This document shows positions 1 through 8,542 of a stretch of 41,881 bases of DNA, in pieces. The first letter of the stretch is position 1. Each line of letters begins with the position of its first letter. The DNA is from Fibrobacterota bacterium (GTDB lineage: Bacteria > Fibrobacterota > Fibrobacteria > UBA11236): the NCBI GenBank assembly GCA_028287505.1, contig JAQBPN010000116.1, positions 1 through 41,881 of the forward strand, written 5' to 3'. The translations under genes were made by a program, and so were the position numbers. The notes beneath the pieces were generated by a model, which was not told the DNA's origin, did no database searches, and saw only the letters and a list, made by a program, of their open reading frames with translations.

Positions 1-1184
1 GACCAGTTCCCGGCCGAATCCCTTTCCTGGACGAACAGGGTTTGCCTGCCGTCCTTAAGGCTGTCCGGCGAAGTGAGTTTGCGCGCGGTGGTGGTTTGGC
101 CGCGCGCCTCCAGGCTGTCCGAATCGATCAGATACCGGAAGGTCCCCATGCCGCCACCCTGCGGCGTCCAAATCCATGTCGGCCTGGGGTTGTTGGTGGC
201 GTCGAACGATTGGTTGGCGACGGCAGGCGCGGCGGGCGCCTGCAGATCCACCTTGATGACCAGGGCGGCCACGGGCGACCAGTTGCCGGCGGAGTCCCGC
301 TCCTGCACATAAAGCGTATGCGCCGCTTCGTCCAGTCCCGATGCGGGTTTGAAGACCGTATCATTGATGATTTTTCCGCCCTCGATGGCGTCGTTGTCCA
401 AACGCAAGCGGTAATAGCCGATGCCTTTGCCGCCGCCGCTCGACCAGGCCCAGGTCGGTTGATCGATCGTGGACCATTCCGGGCTTTTGTTCACGGGCTT
501 GGGAACCGTCACAATCGCCGGGGTGATCAGGATGGATGCCGAGTCCTGCAACTCCGGATAGGGGACGGACCGCGCCACCACCCAGGTCGGGCCGGCCTTT
601 ACCGGAATCAGGCGGTAGATGGAGCTGCCTGCCGCGTCCTTGCTCAACAGGCGCACGCGCAGGATGGAGGAATCCCGGATGATCACTTCCACCCGCCCAT
701 CGCCTTTTTTCGGTATCACGGAAAGGCTCAAGCCATGGGAACTGTCGCCCGCGGTGATGATGAGTTCCGGGGCGGACCAACGGATCCCGGTCAGCGTCGC
801 GCCCAGGTCCAGGACCGTGTCCCGCTTGGTCGCGGCCGGATCCTTGGAATCGAATGCGCGCGTTTCCTGGTAGACGATGGATCCGTCCACGTAGCCGGAG
901 ATGAGGATGACGGCTTTTTCACCGCGGTAATCGGCCGTGGGGACGCGGCTCAATTGGGAAGGGCTTTTCAGGGAATCGTTGAAGAGGGTGTCCTTCGCGC
1001 CGGCGCTGTCCTGCAATACCACCACCAGCCGATTGAAACGCATGGCGGAGGAATCCAAGGTGACGGTGATGAGGCCGGGGTCGCCGCTATGGTCGGTAGC
1101 GTTGCAGGATTCCAGGACCGCCGACAGCGCGATGGCGCAAGCGCCCAGCATGGCCAGGCGCACGGCGCCGCTACGGAACGACAT
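1..1184 (-). CDS. Secreted lipoprotein-like protein with Ig-like/fibronectin-like repeats (3' end beyond window)
   Basis: The frame is open from the ATG at 1184 to the left edge, about 394 codons, with no stop, so the C-terminus is missing. The N-terminus has a hydrophobic signal ending near Cys27 (local sequence LESC), a loose lipobox, suggesting a lipoprotein or at least an exported protein. From about residue 230 two similar units follow. Each has a Trp-x-Trp core (WAWSSGGG, WIWTPQGG), then a tyrosine and a leucine-aspartate pair (YRLRLDN, YLIDSD), and ends in a VQERDSAGNWS-type motif. This pattern resembles the bacterial Ig/fibronectin-like repeats of surface proteins. The start codon lies inside the end of the upstream gene (14-base overlap), so translation is probably coupled. 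Function is unknown; adhesion or cell-surface scaffolding is only a guess. Confidence 0.75.
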   Translation of the reverse strand, partial: MSFRSGAVRLAMLGACAIALSAVLESCNATDHSGDPGLITVTLDSSAMRFNRLVVVLQDSAGAKDTLFNDSLKSPSQLSRVPTADYRGEKAVILISGYVDGSIVYQETRAFDSKDPAATKRDTVLDLGATLTGIRWSAPELIITAGDSSHGLSLSVIPKKGDGRVEVIIRDSSILRVRLLSKDAAGSSIYRLIPVKAGPTWVVARSVPYPELQDSASILITPAIVTVPKPVNKSPEWSTIDQPTWAWSSGGGKGIGYYRLRLDNDAIEGGKIINDTVFKPASGLDEAAHTLYVQERDSAGNWSPVAALVIKVDLQAPAAPAVANQSFDATNNPRPTWIWTPQGGGMGTFRYLIDSDSLEARGQTTTARKLTSPDSLKDGRQTLFVQERDSAGNW

Positions 1185-1725
1185 ATTCCGGCCTGCCTTT
1201 GGGGTTTGGCGACATCGTTTCGTAAATCACGAATCCGGCCACGCCCGCGACGACGGCGCCACCGGCCCATACCCAGGGTTTTTTCCAATACCGGCCGCGC
1301 TCTCCGCTCTCCGCGACTGTGGCGGTGGGGGTGGCGCTGGCAGTGGAGGGCGCGGCCATCTCCTTATGCCGCTCCGCGACGTCCAGGCGGATGCGATCGA
1401 AAATCTTTTCAATCTCATCGCTCACATACATGTCCACCAACTCCGCGGAAGGCAGCAATTCCAGCAGTTGGTACATGTAATACTTGCCCTTCTCGCGCGT
1501 TTCCGGGCTCGCGGAGTAGACCACGGCCAAATGCTTGGCGATGAAGACGCTGTCGTTCCGATCATACTTCTTGTGGGACTTGGTGAACTGTTCGATGGCG
1601 CTGATGACGGCGGGAAAATCCCCGTCATTGTACTTGTAGTGGATGGCGATCTGATTGAGTTCCTTATCGGCCGCGGATGCGGCGAGGGGGGCCAGGCACA
1701 GCAAGGCCAGGATAAGGAATTTCAT
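1171..1725 (-). CDS. Exported protein with C-terminal membrane segment, unknown function
   Basis: This 184-residue protein has a clear signal peptide (MKFLILALLCLAPLAASAA, cleavage near residue 19). A helical region at about 20-115 is rich in Tyr, Lys and Leu and resembles one or two TPR-like helix pairs. A Ser/Ala/Thr/Pro linker at about 120-140 is followed by one membrane segment (WVWAGGAVVAGVAGFVIYE). Its last 14 bases overlap the start of the following lipoprotein gene, so the two are probably one unit. A TAATAT -10-like box lies 8 bases before the ATG, which would leave almost no leader, but I see no matching -35. No family is recognised with certainty. The layout suggests a periplasmic helper of the downstream surface protein, which is inference. 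Confidence 0.75.
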   Translation of the reverse strand: MKFLILALLCLAPLAASAADKELNQIAIHYKYNDGDFPAVISAIEQFTKSHKKYDRNDSVFIAKHLAVVYSASPETREKGKYYMYQLLELLPSAELVDMYVSDEIEKIFDRIRLDVAERHKEMAAPSTASATPTATVAESGERGRYWKKPWVWAGGAVVAGVAGFVIYETMSPNPKGRPEYVVP

Positions 1726-1879
1726 CGCATGGAATATTAGAAATTACGGTAAAATCGCGCGGCCGGAGTTGGTGGGTTGGCGTCCTTTTGCAATTGCTGA
1801 AATCGTTTTCGGCCTCCAACCTCCGGGAATAAAGCAATTATTAGGCATTCAAACGATTCGGTGGGACGGAGTAGTGCGA

Positions 1880-3253
1880 ATGTCTTTAGCGATGAGTGGC
1901 GGGATGGAGTTGAGGCAGAGGGTTCGGTGGGCCGGCATGCTGGGGATTGCCCTGGCGCTCGGCCTGCGCCCGGCCATGGCCCAGACCTATGCGGGCTGGA
2001 GTACGCAGGCCAAGATTGTGCTCAACACCGGCGCGGCCGGGGCCAATGTAACCGGGGATGTGAAGGGCTTTCCCGTGCCCGTGACGCTCACCGCGGCCAA
2101 CTTCGATTTCGCCAAGGCGCAAGCCAAGGGCGAAGACCTGCGCTTCACGGACGCGGCCGGCGCGGCCCTGCCGTTCGAAATCGAGAGCTGGGACGCGGCC
2201 GCGCAGAAAGCCGCCGTCTGGGTCCGCGCGGACGTGAAAGGCAATGACGCTGCGCAATCGATCAGCATGTACTGGGGCAACGCCGCCGCCAAGAGCGAAA
2301 GCAGTTCCAAAGCCGTGTTCACCCTGGAAGACGGCTGGATGGGCGTATGGCACATGAGCGAGCCCGGCAACACCGCTACCGGTGGCTACAAGGACGCCAC
2401 GCCCAATGAAGCCCATGCCACCGGCACGGGTTTCGCCGCGGCCAACACCGCCGATTGTCGCATGGGCAAATGCCCCGAGTTCAAGAACTCGGCCAAGCGC
2501 TTCATCAACATCGTCGGCGCCAAGAACGATCTGTTCGATCTCACCTCCAAGATGACCTTTTCCATCTGGGTCAAGGCGACCTCCTATCCCAGCGAGTACA
2601 TCACCATCTTCGCCAAGGGGGACGACTCCTGGCGCGTGCAGATGTACGGCATCTACTCCTGGGGCGATAACAATGGCAAATACGTTTCCGAAATGTGCGT
2701 CGAATCCGGCGGCGACGCCTGCCTGGAACACCGCGGCACTCCCGCCGAGCTGAAGCCGAACGAATGGCATCTGCTCACCGTGGTCCACGACTACCCCAAC
2801 GTGAAGTACTACATCGACATGACCAGCGTCACCGCCTCCCCGGGCGGCAACTGGACGTCCAACGCCGTGCCCACGGTCGGCATCGGCTACCAGAGCCAGT
2901 CCAACAACCGCTGGTGGGACGGCTACCTCGACGAAGCCCGCGTGCTCAAGACGGCCAAGGACGAGAACTGGGTCAAGCTGAACTTCGAAAGCCAGAAGGA
3001 AACCTCCAAGCTTCTGGAGTTCAAGCCGGCCACCACGCGGTTGGTACGGGCGGCGGGGCTGCGCGGCGCACGGGCAGGGCGCATCCGGCGTTTCGACACG
3101 CAAGGGCGCCTGGTGGCATCCGTGCGGTCCAGCGGGGACGCCAAGGCGGACAGGGATGCCTTGAGGGGAAACCTGTTGCCGGGGATCTATCTGGACAAGT
3201 GGACGGGCGAAGACGGCGCGGCGGTGCGGAAGACCACTACGCTGATTCCTTAG
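1880..3253 (+). CDS. DUF2341 + LamG (concanavalin A-like) secreted protein
   Basis: I chose the ATG at 1880 because a signal peptide follows it directly (MELRQRVRWAGMLGIALALG, cleaved around AMAQT) and a GGACGGAG sequence precedes it; in-frame ATGs at 1892 and 1904 are alternatives. After cleavage comes a DUF2341 domain, about residues 35-155, with typical wording such as GWSTQAKIVLNT, FPVPVTLT and MYWGN. A LamG/concanavalin A-like jelly-roll fold follows, about 155-385 (GVWHMSEP, MTFSIWVKA, NEWHLLTVV, YLDEARV). The last ~65 residues (RIRRFDTQGRLVAS and GIYLDKW) look like a short beta-rich C-terminal tail of the sort used for surface sorting in FCB bacteria. The protein is probably carbohydrate-binding and exported. 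Binding target unknown. Confidence 0.85.
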   Translation: MSLAMSGGMELRQRVRWAGMLGIALALGLRPAMAQTYAGWSTQAKIVLNTGAAGANVTGDVKGFPVPVTLTAANFDFAKAQAKGEDLRFTDAAGAALPFEIESWDAAAQKAAVWVRADVKGNDAAQSISMYWGNAAAKSESSSKAVFTLEDGWMGVWHMSEPGNTATGGYKDATPNEAHATGTGFAAANTADCRMGKCPEFKNSAKRFINIVGAKNDLFDLTSKMTFSIWVKATSYPSEYITIFAKGDDSWRVQMYGIYSWGDNNGKYVSEMCVESGGDACLEHRGTPAELKPNEWHLLTVVHDYPNVKYYIDMTSVTASPGGNWTSNAVPTVGIGYQSQSNNRWWDGYLDEARVLKTAKDENWVKLNFESQKETSKLLEFKPATTRLVRAAGLRGARAGRIRRFDTQGRLVASVRSSGDAKADRDALRGNLLPGIYLDKWTGEDGAAVRKTTTLIP

Positions 3254-3342
3254 TCCTTTGGACCGGGATATTCCCGATAAACCATGATTTGCATTACATT
3301 TGCATACACCTGTTTTCAAATCCGCCCGATGAGGAATAAAAC

Positions 3343-3711
3343 ATGAATTGGTATCTGACTGTAATGAAGAACTACGTTGGGTTTTCCGGACGCGCGCGGC
3401 GCAAGGAATATTGGATGTTCTGCCTGTTCAATATGGGCTTCGTGATCCTGGCGGTGTTATTGGATAACATCCTGGGAACCGCCATAAAAGGCGTCGGGTA
3501 CGGCCTCTTCTATTTCCTGTATGCCTTGGCCGTATTGCTTCCAAGCCTGGCCGTTGGCGTCAGGAGATTGCATGATGTCGGAAAGAGCGGATGGTTCCTG
3601 TTGATCGGGTTGATACCCATCATCGGAGGCATCTGGATTCTGATCCTGTTATGCACCGATGGGAATGCAGCCGAAAACAAATACGGATTGAATGTGAAAT
3701 CGGTTTCGTAA
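3343..3711 (+). CDS. DUF805 family inner membrane protein
   Basis: A 122-residue protein of normal DUF805 length. It shows the family hallmarks: an N-terminal WYLTVMKNYVGFSGRARRKEYW segment (F-SGRARRKEYW is the signature), three to four membrane helices, the central VGVRRLHDVGKSGW motif, and a C-terminal glycine/isoleucine helix ending in the NKYG pattern. A GAGGAATAAA ribosome site stands just before the ATG. DUF805 proteins are small inner membrane proteins of unknown biochemical role, including the E. coli YhaH and YhaI proteins. The gene ends two bases before the convergent DUF4386 gene. No operon partner is evident. Confidence 0.93.
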   Translation: MNWYLTVMKNYVGFSGRARRKEYWMFCLFNMGFVILAVLLDNILGTAIKGVGYGLFYFLYALAVLLPSLAVGVRRLHDVGKSGWFLLIGLIPIIGGIWILILLCTDGNAAENKYGLNVKSVS

Positions 3712-3713
3712 TC

Positions 3714-4412
3714 TCAATCGGCTGTTTTTGCAGGGGTAGAAGCGAATGCGGATGGGTTGAAACCTTTGACGATAAGCCATACGCTCAGGAAAATTTCAAA
3801 CACGCCCCCGGGAATATCCAACAGAAGACCGATGTTGTGCCCGAATCCATAAAGCTCGAAAATGGTGCCGGATATGAAAATGATGTATCCGATAAAGCCC
3901 CAGAGCGCGATGGGCCGCGGAACGAGCCTGGATAGATTCAACAAATAGCAAAACATCAATCCGCCCAGACCCCATATCGCCATTGCGATTTGGTAGCTGA
4001 AATACCCGCCCTTTTTGAGAACGATGCTCAAGGTTTCAAAATAAGGCGTAATGGCGGAGCCGGCTTTTACAAACTCATCGCTGAGGGGGATGAGCAAGAG
4101 AAGATAAATCGCGCCGAACACGAGCACTACGGTCGCGACTATCGCGGCGCTGAAATAGCCGTAAGCCAGATTCTTGTTGTACGGTTTCAATATCGGCAGC
4201 ATTATCACCGCCAGACCGATATTCACGAACGTATGCACCAGGGCCATGAGGATGGCTCCGGTAATCAATTGGGTCTTGTTCGCGTAGACATTCGCAAGAT
4301 TGCCCGGAGCATTTGCAATGGAGTCTACCAGGCCGCTCCCCGTTCCATACGCGGCAAAGGCTATGATGAAAAATATCCCGAAAATCCTGGCGGCCGTTTT
4401 GTGGGTAGTCAT
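3714..4412 (-). CDS. DUF4386-like multi-pass membrane protein
   Basis: The reading frame extends to 4541, but I place the start at 4412 (MTTHKTAARIFGIFF) because this is where the hydrophobic, family-like protein begins; the upstream extension is basic and non-conserved in character. The 232-residue protein has about six membrane helices with conserved small polar spots (GIFFIIAFAAYGTGSGL near the N-terminus, PGGVFEIFLSVWLIVKGF near the C-terminus), as in DUF4386 proteins. These are found across bacteria and have no established function. The gene is convergent with the DUF805 gene and divergent from the TIGR03790 gene. The start has only a weak ribosome site (GAGAAACG). Confidence 0.8.
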   Translation of the reverse strand: MTTHKTAARIFGIFFIIAFAAYGTGSGLVDSIANAPGNLANVYANKTQLITGAILMALVHTFVNIGLAVIMLPILKPYNKNLAYGYFSAAIVATVVLVFGAIYLLLLIPLSDEFVKAGSAITPYFETLSIVLKKGGYFSYQIAMAIWGLGGLMFCYLLNLSRLVPRPIALWGFIGYIIFISGTIFELYGFGHNIGLLLDIPGGVFEIFLSVWLIVKGFNPSAFASTPAKTAD

Positions 4413-4773
4413 TGGTTCGTTTCTCGATGGGGGCGTTAGTATCCGAATTGGCGATCTTAAGCTTAGGTTTTTCCTCGTCAAAAGAACGTAAAACAAACGC
4501 CTCAGTACTATTCGCTTTCCGCCTGGAAACGCTGGAAACACAGCCAGCTTGCATTCCCATCACCCACTTCAATAAGCTGAGCGACACGCCGGACTATTGG
4601 ATAAATTCACAACGGGGGAATCAGCGTTCCGAATCTTTCACTTGGCGCAGGCCTTTTTGACCTGGCTTTCCCGGGAGCACGTACGCGCAAACGCCGGACC
4701 GGGCCGTAAATCCGATAAGTCGTGCATCCCATGGCTCCGGAATCGGAGTCGCATCAGTAGAGAAAGCGATATT
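4413..4773. other. Divergent intergenic region, no gene recognised
   Basis: These 361 bases separate the DUF4386 gene (minus) and the TIGR03790 gene (plus). They must hold both promoters, but I cannot fix convincing -35/-10 pairs. A short palindrome TTAAGCTTAA lies near 4455-4466. The open frames in this stretch have no recognisable domains and read as extensions or shadows of the flanking genes. Confidence 0.5.
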
Positions 4774-6375
4774 ATGCAAATAGAAAATGAATATCGGTTC
4801 CATCGGTTGATATCGGGGATCTTCGTCTCCGGCCTTGTCCTGTGCTGCGCGGTACGGATTCATGCCGTGGCCTTGGCCGATCGGGTGATGGTGCTGCGGA
4901 ACACCAACAGCCCCGTTTCCAAAGCCATTGCCGATGATTATTCGGCCCGGCGCGGGGTCACCCATGTCCTGAACATCTCCTGCCAGGATGCCGCGGTCAG
5001 CAGGAATTCGGAGACCATTACTTTCAAGGGTTATCTCTCCAGCATCGACACGCCGCTGCGCGCCTATCTCAATGCCAATCCCGGCATCGATTTCATCGTG
5101 ATGACCAAGGGCATTCCCATCCGCCTGCGCGGATCGGAAGACGGGGGCTGGAACAAGGCCGACAGCCAGGCGCAATACCACAACAGTTCCCTGGACAGCT
5201 ATGTGTCCGCCTTCGGGTACGACACCGCCAAGGGCTCCATCCGCATCACGCAGGTGGACACCCAGAGCTACGGCAAGAACTACTACGGCGTTTCCTGGTC
5301 GAACCGGTTTTGGAACAGCAAGAAGCACTTTTCCCACGCGGCCTTCGGCGGCTATCTGGTCACGCGCCTGGATGCGTATACCCAGGCCGAAGCCATCGGC
5401 CTCACCACCAAATCCCTGGCCGCGGATTCGGCGAGGCTGGCCGGAAAAATCCCCACGGGAAAAATCCTGCTGGATGAGGCCCAGGACTTCGGCACCACGT
5501 CGGTCGCGGCCCAGCCCTTTTCGGTGATCAAATCCAATCCCCCCTTGCGCGACACTTCGCGCATCCTGAAGGAAAGCACCTGGGGTGACTACAACTCCGA
5601 TATGCAATTGACCCACGACACCTTGAAGGTGCGCAAGCTTCCGGATTCTCTGAACACGAACAACACCTTCGTTAAGAACATGACCGGCTTGATGGGGTAT
5701 ATCTCATGGGGCAGCAACGACAATCACTATAAGGATGATACTTCGGCCTACCATTCCCTCCGCTTCGCCACCGGCGGCATCGCCGAGACCGCCGTTTCGA
5801 CCAGCGCCCGGACCTTCCTGCAGCCCTACGACGGCGGCCAATCGCTGGTCACCGACCTCATCCATCAAGGCGCGACCGGCATGAAAGGCTACAGCGACGA
5901 GCCTTTCCTGCAGGCTTGTGCGTCACCGAGCATTCTCTTCGGCCGCTATACCGCCGGCTGGAACCTGGCCGAAAGCTATTATGCAGCCTCCAATGAAGTA
6001 GGCTGGGAAGACATCGTTATCGGCGATCCGATGGCCCAAGCTTATCCTTCGGATTCGGCCGCCACCTCCATCGGGCCCGACGCTTCGGCCGTGAATCCCG
6101 CGGCGCCGGTTTCCATCCGGCAAACCGGCGGCAGCATCGTGTTCACCGTGGGCGGAGCCCAGCGTATCACGCATGTTTCCCTGGTCATCACCACCATGCG
6201 GGGAGCATCGATCCGGGAATTGCAAGCCGAGGACCCTTCCGGGCGGCAACTGGTGTGGAATCTCGGCGGCAATTCCGGCTCCCGCATCCAACCCGGCGTC
6301 TACGCATACCGACTGTCGGAAAGGTCGGGGCATGCCATGCACACCTACGAGGGCTCAGTCACCGTGGGCCGTTGA
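4774..6375 (+). CDS. TIGR03790 family secreted protein with C-terminal beta tail
   Basis: The ATG at 4774 is preferred over an earlier in-frame ATG at 4597: it has an AGAGAAAG ribosome site and is followed by a membrane-targeting segment (RLISGIFVSGLVLCCAV). The 533-residue product begins its mature part with VMVLRNTNSPVSKAIADDY and RRGVTHV, the characteristic opening of the TIGR03790 family. Further family-like blocks follow, such as GIDFIVMTKGIPIRLRG and the SPSILFGRYTAGWNLAESYY region near residue 410. The last ~85 residues (ITHVSLVITTMRG, RQLVWNLGG, GVYAYRLS) form a FlgD-like or type IX-type sorting domain. TIGR03790 has no assigned activity. Gene-level call is firm; function is unknown. 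Confidence 0.88.
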   Translation: MQIENEYRFHRLISGIFVSGLVLCCAVRIHAVALADRVMVLRNTNSPVSKAIADDYSARRGVTHVLNISCQDAAVSRNSETITFKGYLSSIDTPLRAYLNANPGIDFIVMTKGIPIRLRGSEDGGWNKADSQAQYHNSSLDSYVSAFGYDTAKGSIRITQVDTQSYGKNYYGVSWSNRFWNSKKHFSHAAFGGYLVTRLDAYTQAEAIGLTTKSLAADSARLAGKIPTGKILLDEAQDFGTTSVAAQPFSVIKSNPPLRDTSRILKESTWGDYNSDMQLTHDTLKVRKLPDSLNTNNTFVKNMTGLMGYISWGSNDNHYKDDTSAYHSLRFATGGIAETAVSTSARTFLQPYDGGQSLVTDLIHQGATGMKGYSDEPFLQACASPSILFGRYTAGWNLAESYYAASNEVGWEDIVIGDPMAQAYPSDSAATSIGPDASAVNPAAPVSIRQTGGSIVFTVGGAQRITHVSLVITTMRGASIRELQAEDPSGRQLVWNLGGNSGSRIQPGVYAYRLSERSGHAMHTYEGSVTVGR

Positions 6376-6685
6376 ACGGCCTTCCGGGCCGGTCCGGGGC
6401 GCTAGTGGAATTGTCCTTGGGATGCGACCAGGCCTCCGGGCTGCAAGGATGAAAATCCGTCCGTGTACGTACCGTCGTTCCCGCGTGCAAGGGCGAACCA
6501 AGCGGAGTGACCCCGCCGCGTCGGACGGCCACAAAAAGAAACCCATCCTTTCCAGCCTTGTTTGACACTTACAAAAGAAAAATGTTGGAGGGCCAAGTAG
6601 CATAGAGTTTCTCCATGATAGTACCAGGGAGTACGGGGACGGTTTCCATGCCGACCTTTTTGCCTTCACAAACAAGGATCACAAA
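6376..6685. other. Intergenic region upstream of the ice-binding gene, nothing recognised
   Basis: These 310 bases contain no convincing gene. A weak stem CGGCC-TTCCG-GGCCG just after the preceding stop (near 6378) could be a poor terminator. A TTGACA-like -35 lies at 6561 but no good -10 is at the right distance. The minus-strand open frames here are arginine- and proline-rich and look like chance frames. Confidence 0.45.
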
Positions 6686-7507
6686 ATGAAAAAAGCTTGC
6701 ATGGCCAAGGCGGCACCGGCTGCCACAATCGCGATGGCATTGATGCTGAACTTCTTCACGGTCGGTTGCGTATCGGACGCAAACAATGATGAGTCCGTCC
6801 AAGACGGGCTTGCCAAGACCCGCGGAGGGGGCTCCGGCAGCCTGGCAGCGGTGAATCTTGGAAGGGCGGGCAATTTCGTGATCCTGGCGAAAACCGGTAT
6901 CTCGACCACCGGCACCACGGCGGTTACGGGGGATATCGGCGTAAGCCCGGCCGCGGCATCTTACATCACCGGGTTCGCCTTGGTCGCTCCTCCGAGCACC
7001 TATTCAACCTCATCCCGGGTAACCGGAAAGGTTTACGCAGCGGACTATGATTCGCCGACTCCCGCGAATCTGACCACGTCCGTGCTGGATATGCAGACGG
7101 CATACACCGATGCCGCCGGCCGGGCCCCCAACTTTACCGAACTGGGCGCAGGGAACATAGGCGGAAGGAACCTCGCACCCGGTGTCTATAAATGGAGCTC
7201 CAATGTCCTTGTCCCCACGAATGTGACTCTCACCGGCGGCTCCAAGGATATCTGGATTTTCGAAATCGCGGGAAATCTCAACTTGAGCTCCAGCGTCAGG
7301 GTCATTCTCAAGGGCGGGGCTTTGCCCAAGAATATTTTCTGGCAGGTGGCCGGGAACGCGGTCTTCGGGACAACCTCCCATATCGAAGGCATCGTGCTGT
7401 CCAAGACCGCCATTGTCCTCAAGACCGGCGCCTCGGCGAACGGTCGATTGCTGGCGCAATCAGCGGTGACGCTCGATGCCAACGCAGTCAATAAACCCGC
7501 CCCTTAA
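6686..7507 (+). CDS. Ice-binding protein-like (DUF3494), exported
   Basis: The 273-residue protein begins with a lipoprotein-like signal (hydrophobic stretch ending VGC at residues 26-28). Residues ~50-270 form one complete DUF3494 beta-solenoid domain. The family landmarks are NLGRAGNFVILAKTGIST, TTAVTGDIGVSP, the conserved LAPGVYKWSS step, the DIWIFEIAGNL strand, FWQVAGNAVFGTTSHIEG and NGRLLAQSAVTLD. Members bind ice crystals and inhibit recrystallisation or depress freezing, and are common in cold-adapted microbes, with frequent horizontal transfer. It is a stand-alone domain of standard length, so likely functional. It overlaps the convergent MarR gene by four bases. Whether it truly binds ice cannot be judged from sequence alone, since DUF3494 is also found in non-polar organisms. 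Confidence 0.93.
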   Translation: MKKACMAKAAPAATIAMALMLNFFTVGCVSDANNDESVQDGLAKTRGGGSGSLAAVNLGRAGNFVILAKTGISTTGTTAVTGDIGVSPAAASYITGFALVAPPSTYSTSSRVTGKVYAADYDSPTPANLTTSVLDMQTAYTDAAGRAPNFTELGAGNIGGRNLAPGVYKWSSNVLVPTNVTLTGGSKDIWIFEIAGNLNLSSSVRVILKGGALPKNIFWQVAGNAVFGTTSHIEGIVLSKTAIVLKTGASANGRLLAQSAVTLDANAVNKPAP

Positions 7508-7989
7508 CCTCGATCTTTCCCAGGCGCTTTCAAGGCGCTTGGGGATTGCCCGGAGGACCCATCCCCTTCGCCCTTCCCGAGTTTCTTGAGGAGCCGCAGC
7601 AAGGTCAACCGCTCTTCCGTCGGGAGGACGCTGGCGGACTTTTCCATCGCGGCCGCGTGTTCCCGGAACGTTTTGGTTATCAGCGTGCGGCCTTTCGCCG
7701 TGAGTTCGACCAGGCGCACGCGCCTGTCGTCGGTATTCTTCCCCCTTACCAGCGCTTTCTTCTCGAGCCGGTCAATCGCGACGCTGATCGAACCCGGCGT
7801 GAGCCATGCTTTGGGACCGATGGTATTGACAGGCAACGGTCCTTTGTGGAGCAGCACTTCCAGCACCCGGAATTCCGAGTCACCGAGACCGGTCCCGTTC
7901 AGGTGCATGCTCTCCTTCGCTTTAACCGACAGCGCTTGAAAGGCCTTCGCGAGCACCAGCCAGACATGAACCCCCGATGTGTCTTGCAT
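7504..7989 (-). CDS. MarR family transcriptional regulator
   Basis: I start at 7989 (MQDTSGVHVW), which has a strong GGAGCGGAGAC ribosome site, rather than at the longer upstream start. The 161-residue protein has the MarR winged-helix fold: an N-terminal dimerisation helix, FRVLEVLLHKGPLPVNTIG, the recognition helix LTPGSISVAIDRLEKKALVRG, and the wing signature DDRRVRLVELTAKGR. It is divergent from the broken short-chain dehydrogenase at 8107, the usual arrangement for a MarR repressor and its target. It resembles in sequence the second MarR of this window (24570-25040), for example LLHKGPL, TPGSI/TSGSI and ERLTLLRLLKKLG, so the two are probably paralogues. The ligand is unknown. Confidence 0.92.
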   Translation of the reverse strand: MQDTSGVHVWLVLAKAFQALSVKAKESMHLNGTGLGDSEFRVLEVLLHKGPLPVNTIGPKAWLTPGSISVAIDRLEKKALVRGKNTDDRRVRLVELTAKGRTLITKTFREHAAAMEKSASVLPTEERLTLLRLLKKLGKGEGDGSSGQSPSALKAPGKDRG

Positions 7990-8106
7990 GTCTCCGCTCC
8001 TTGTGCGTCCCGACCGCCACCGGGCTACGATGGGCTCGACCAAGCGGCCCGGATTCGCGCTTCCTGTTCAACAAGGTCGCATAGGCCATAAAAGGAGATG
8101 TCACGA

Positions 8107-8503
8107 ATGGAAAGCTTGAAGAATGCGAATGTTATTGTCATAGGGGCGACGGGAATCATTGGCAAGGGGGCTGCTCTGACTTTCGCGGAAGCCGGCGCCC
8201 GGCTTGTGGTCGGCGTCGGTAAAATACGCCGCCATCAATCTGCTGATGAGCGGGTTTCATTCGGAATTCAACACGACTGATGTCAGGGTAAACACCATTG
8301 TCCTCGGCGCGGCCGTGGCTGATGAAGTCGGTGGAAAGAATAAAAGCGGCATGGAGGCCAAGATTGCGGCCAAGCAGTCGGGCGAAGTATTTGTCGGGAT
8401 CGCAAAGGGCAGCCGGACTGGTGAACTACTGACCATTCAAGGGCCTGACGATTTGAACCGGTTCGTTCAATCCGACTCCTCGAGGCAGAGCCCAAATGTT
8501 TGA
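8107..8503 (+). pseudogene. Short-chain dehydrogenase/reductase remnant with internal deletion and frameshift
   Basis: An AAAGGAG ribosome site precedes the ATG at 8107. The first ~30 residues form the Rossmann start of an SDR (NVIVIGATGIIGKGAALTF, with a TGxxGxG-like turn, then AGARLVVG). At about 8210 the frame breaks. The next frame (to 8503) carries the C-terminal half of an SDR beginning at the catalytic lysine helix (VKYAAINLLMSGFHSEF, then DVRVNTIVLG, and a closing LLTIQGPD). About 110 residues of the core, including the catalytic Ser and Tyr, are missing. The junction reads GTCGGCGTCGG, so a deletion between short GTCGG repeats is possible. The gene cannot make an active SDR. It was presumably controlled by the divergent MarR. 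Confidence 0.8.
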
Positions 8504-8542
8504 CGTGACTCCATCACCGCCTCCGGGCAAGCCCGGGCAATT

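Noticed and set aside
42-1544. Long plus-strand open frame of 500 codons over the left edge
   Set aside because: It has Arg/Gly/Pro-rich, non-globular composition. The minus strand of the same DNA reads as a lipoprotein with repeats and a periplasmic protein with a signal peptide, so the plus frame is a GC-rich shadow.
6460-6550. Possible c-di-GMP-type riboswitch upstream of the ice-binding gene
   Set aside because: A GGGCGAACC-like stretch looks suggestive, but the conserved GCAAAGCC block and pairing of the aptamer are absent.
8524-8537. CCGGGC-AA-GCCCGG hairpin after the di-haem peroxidase-like gene
   Set aside because: Short stem, a loop too small to form as drawn, and no T-run. It is not enough for a terminator call.
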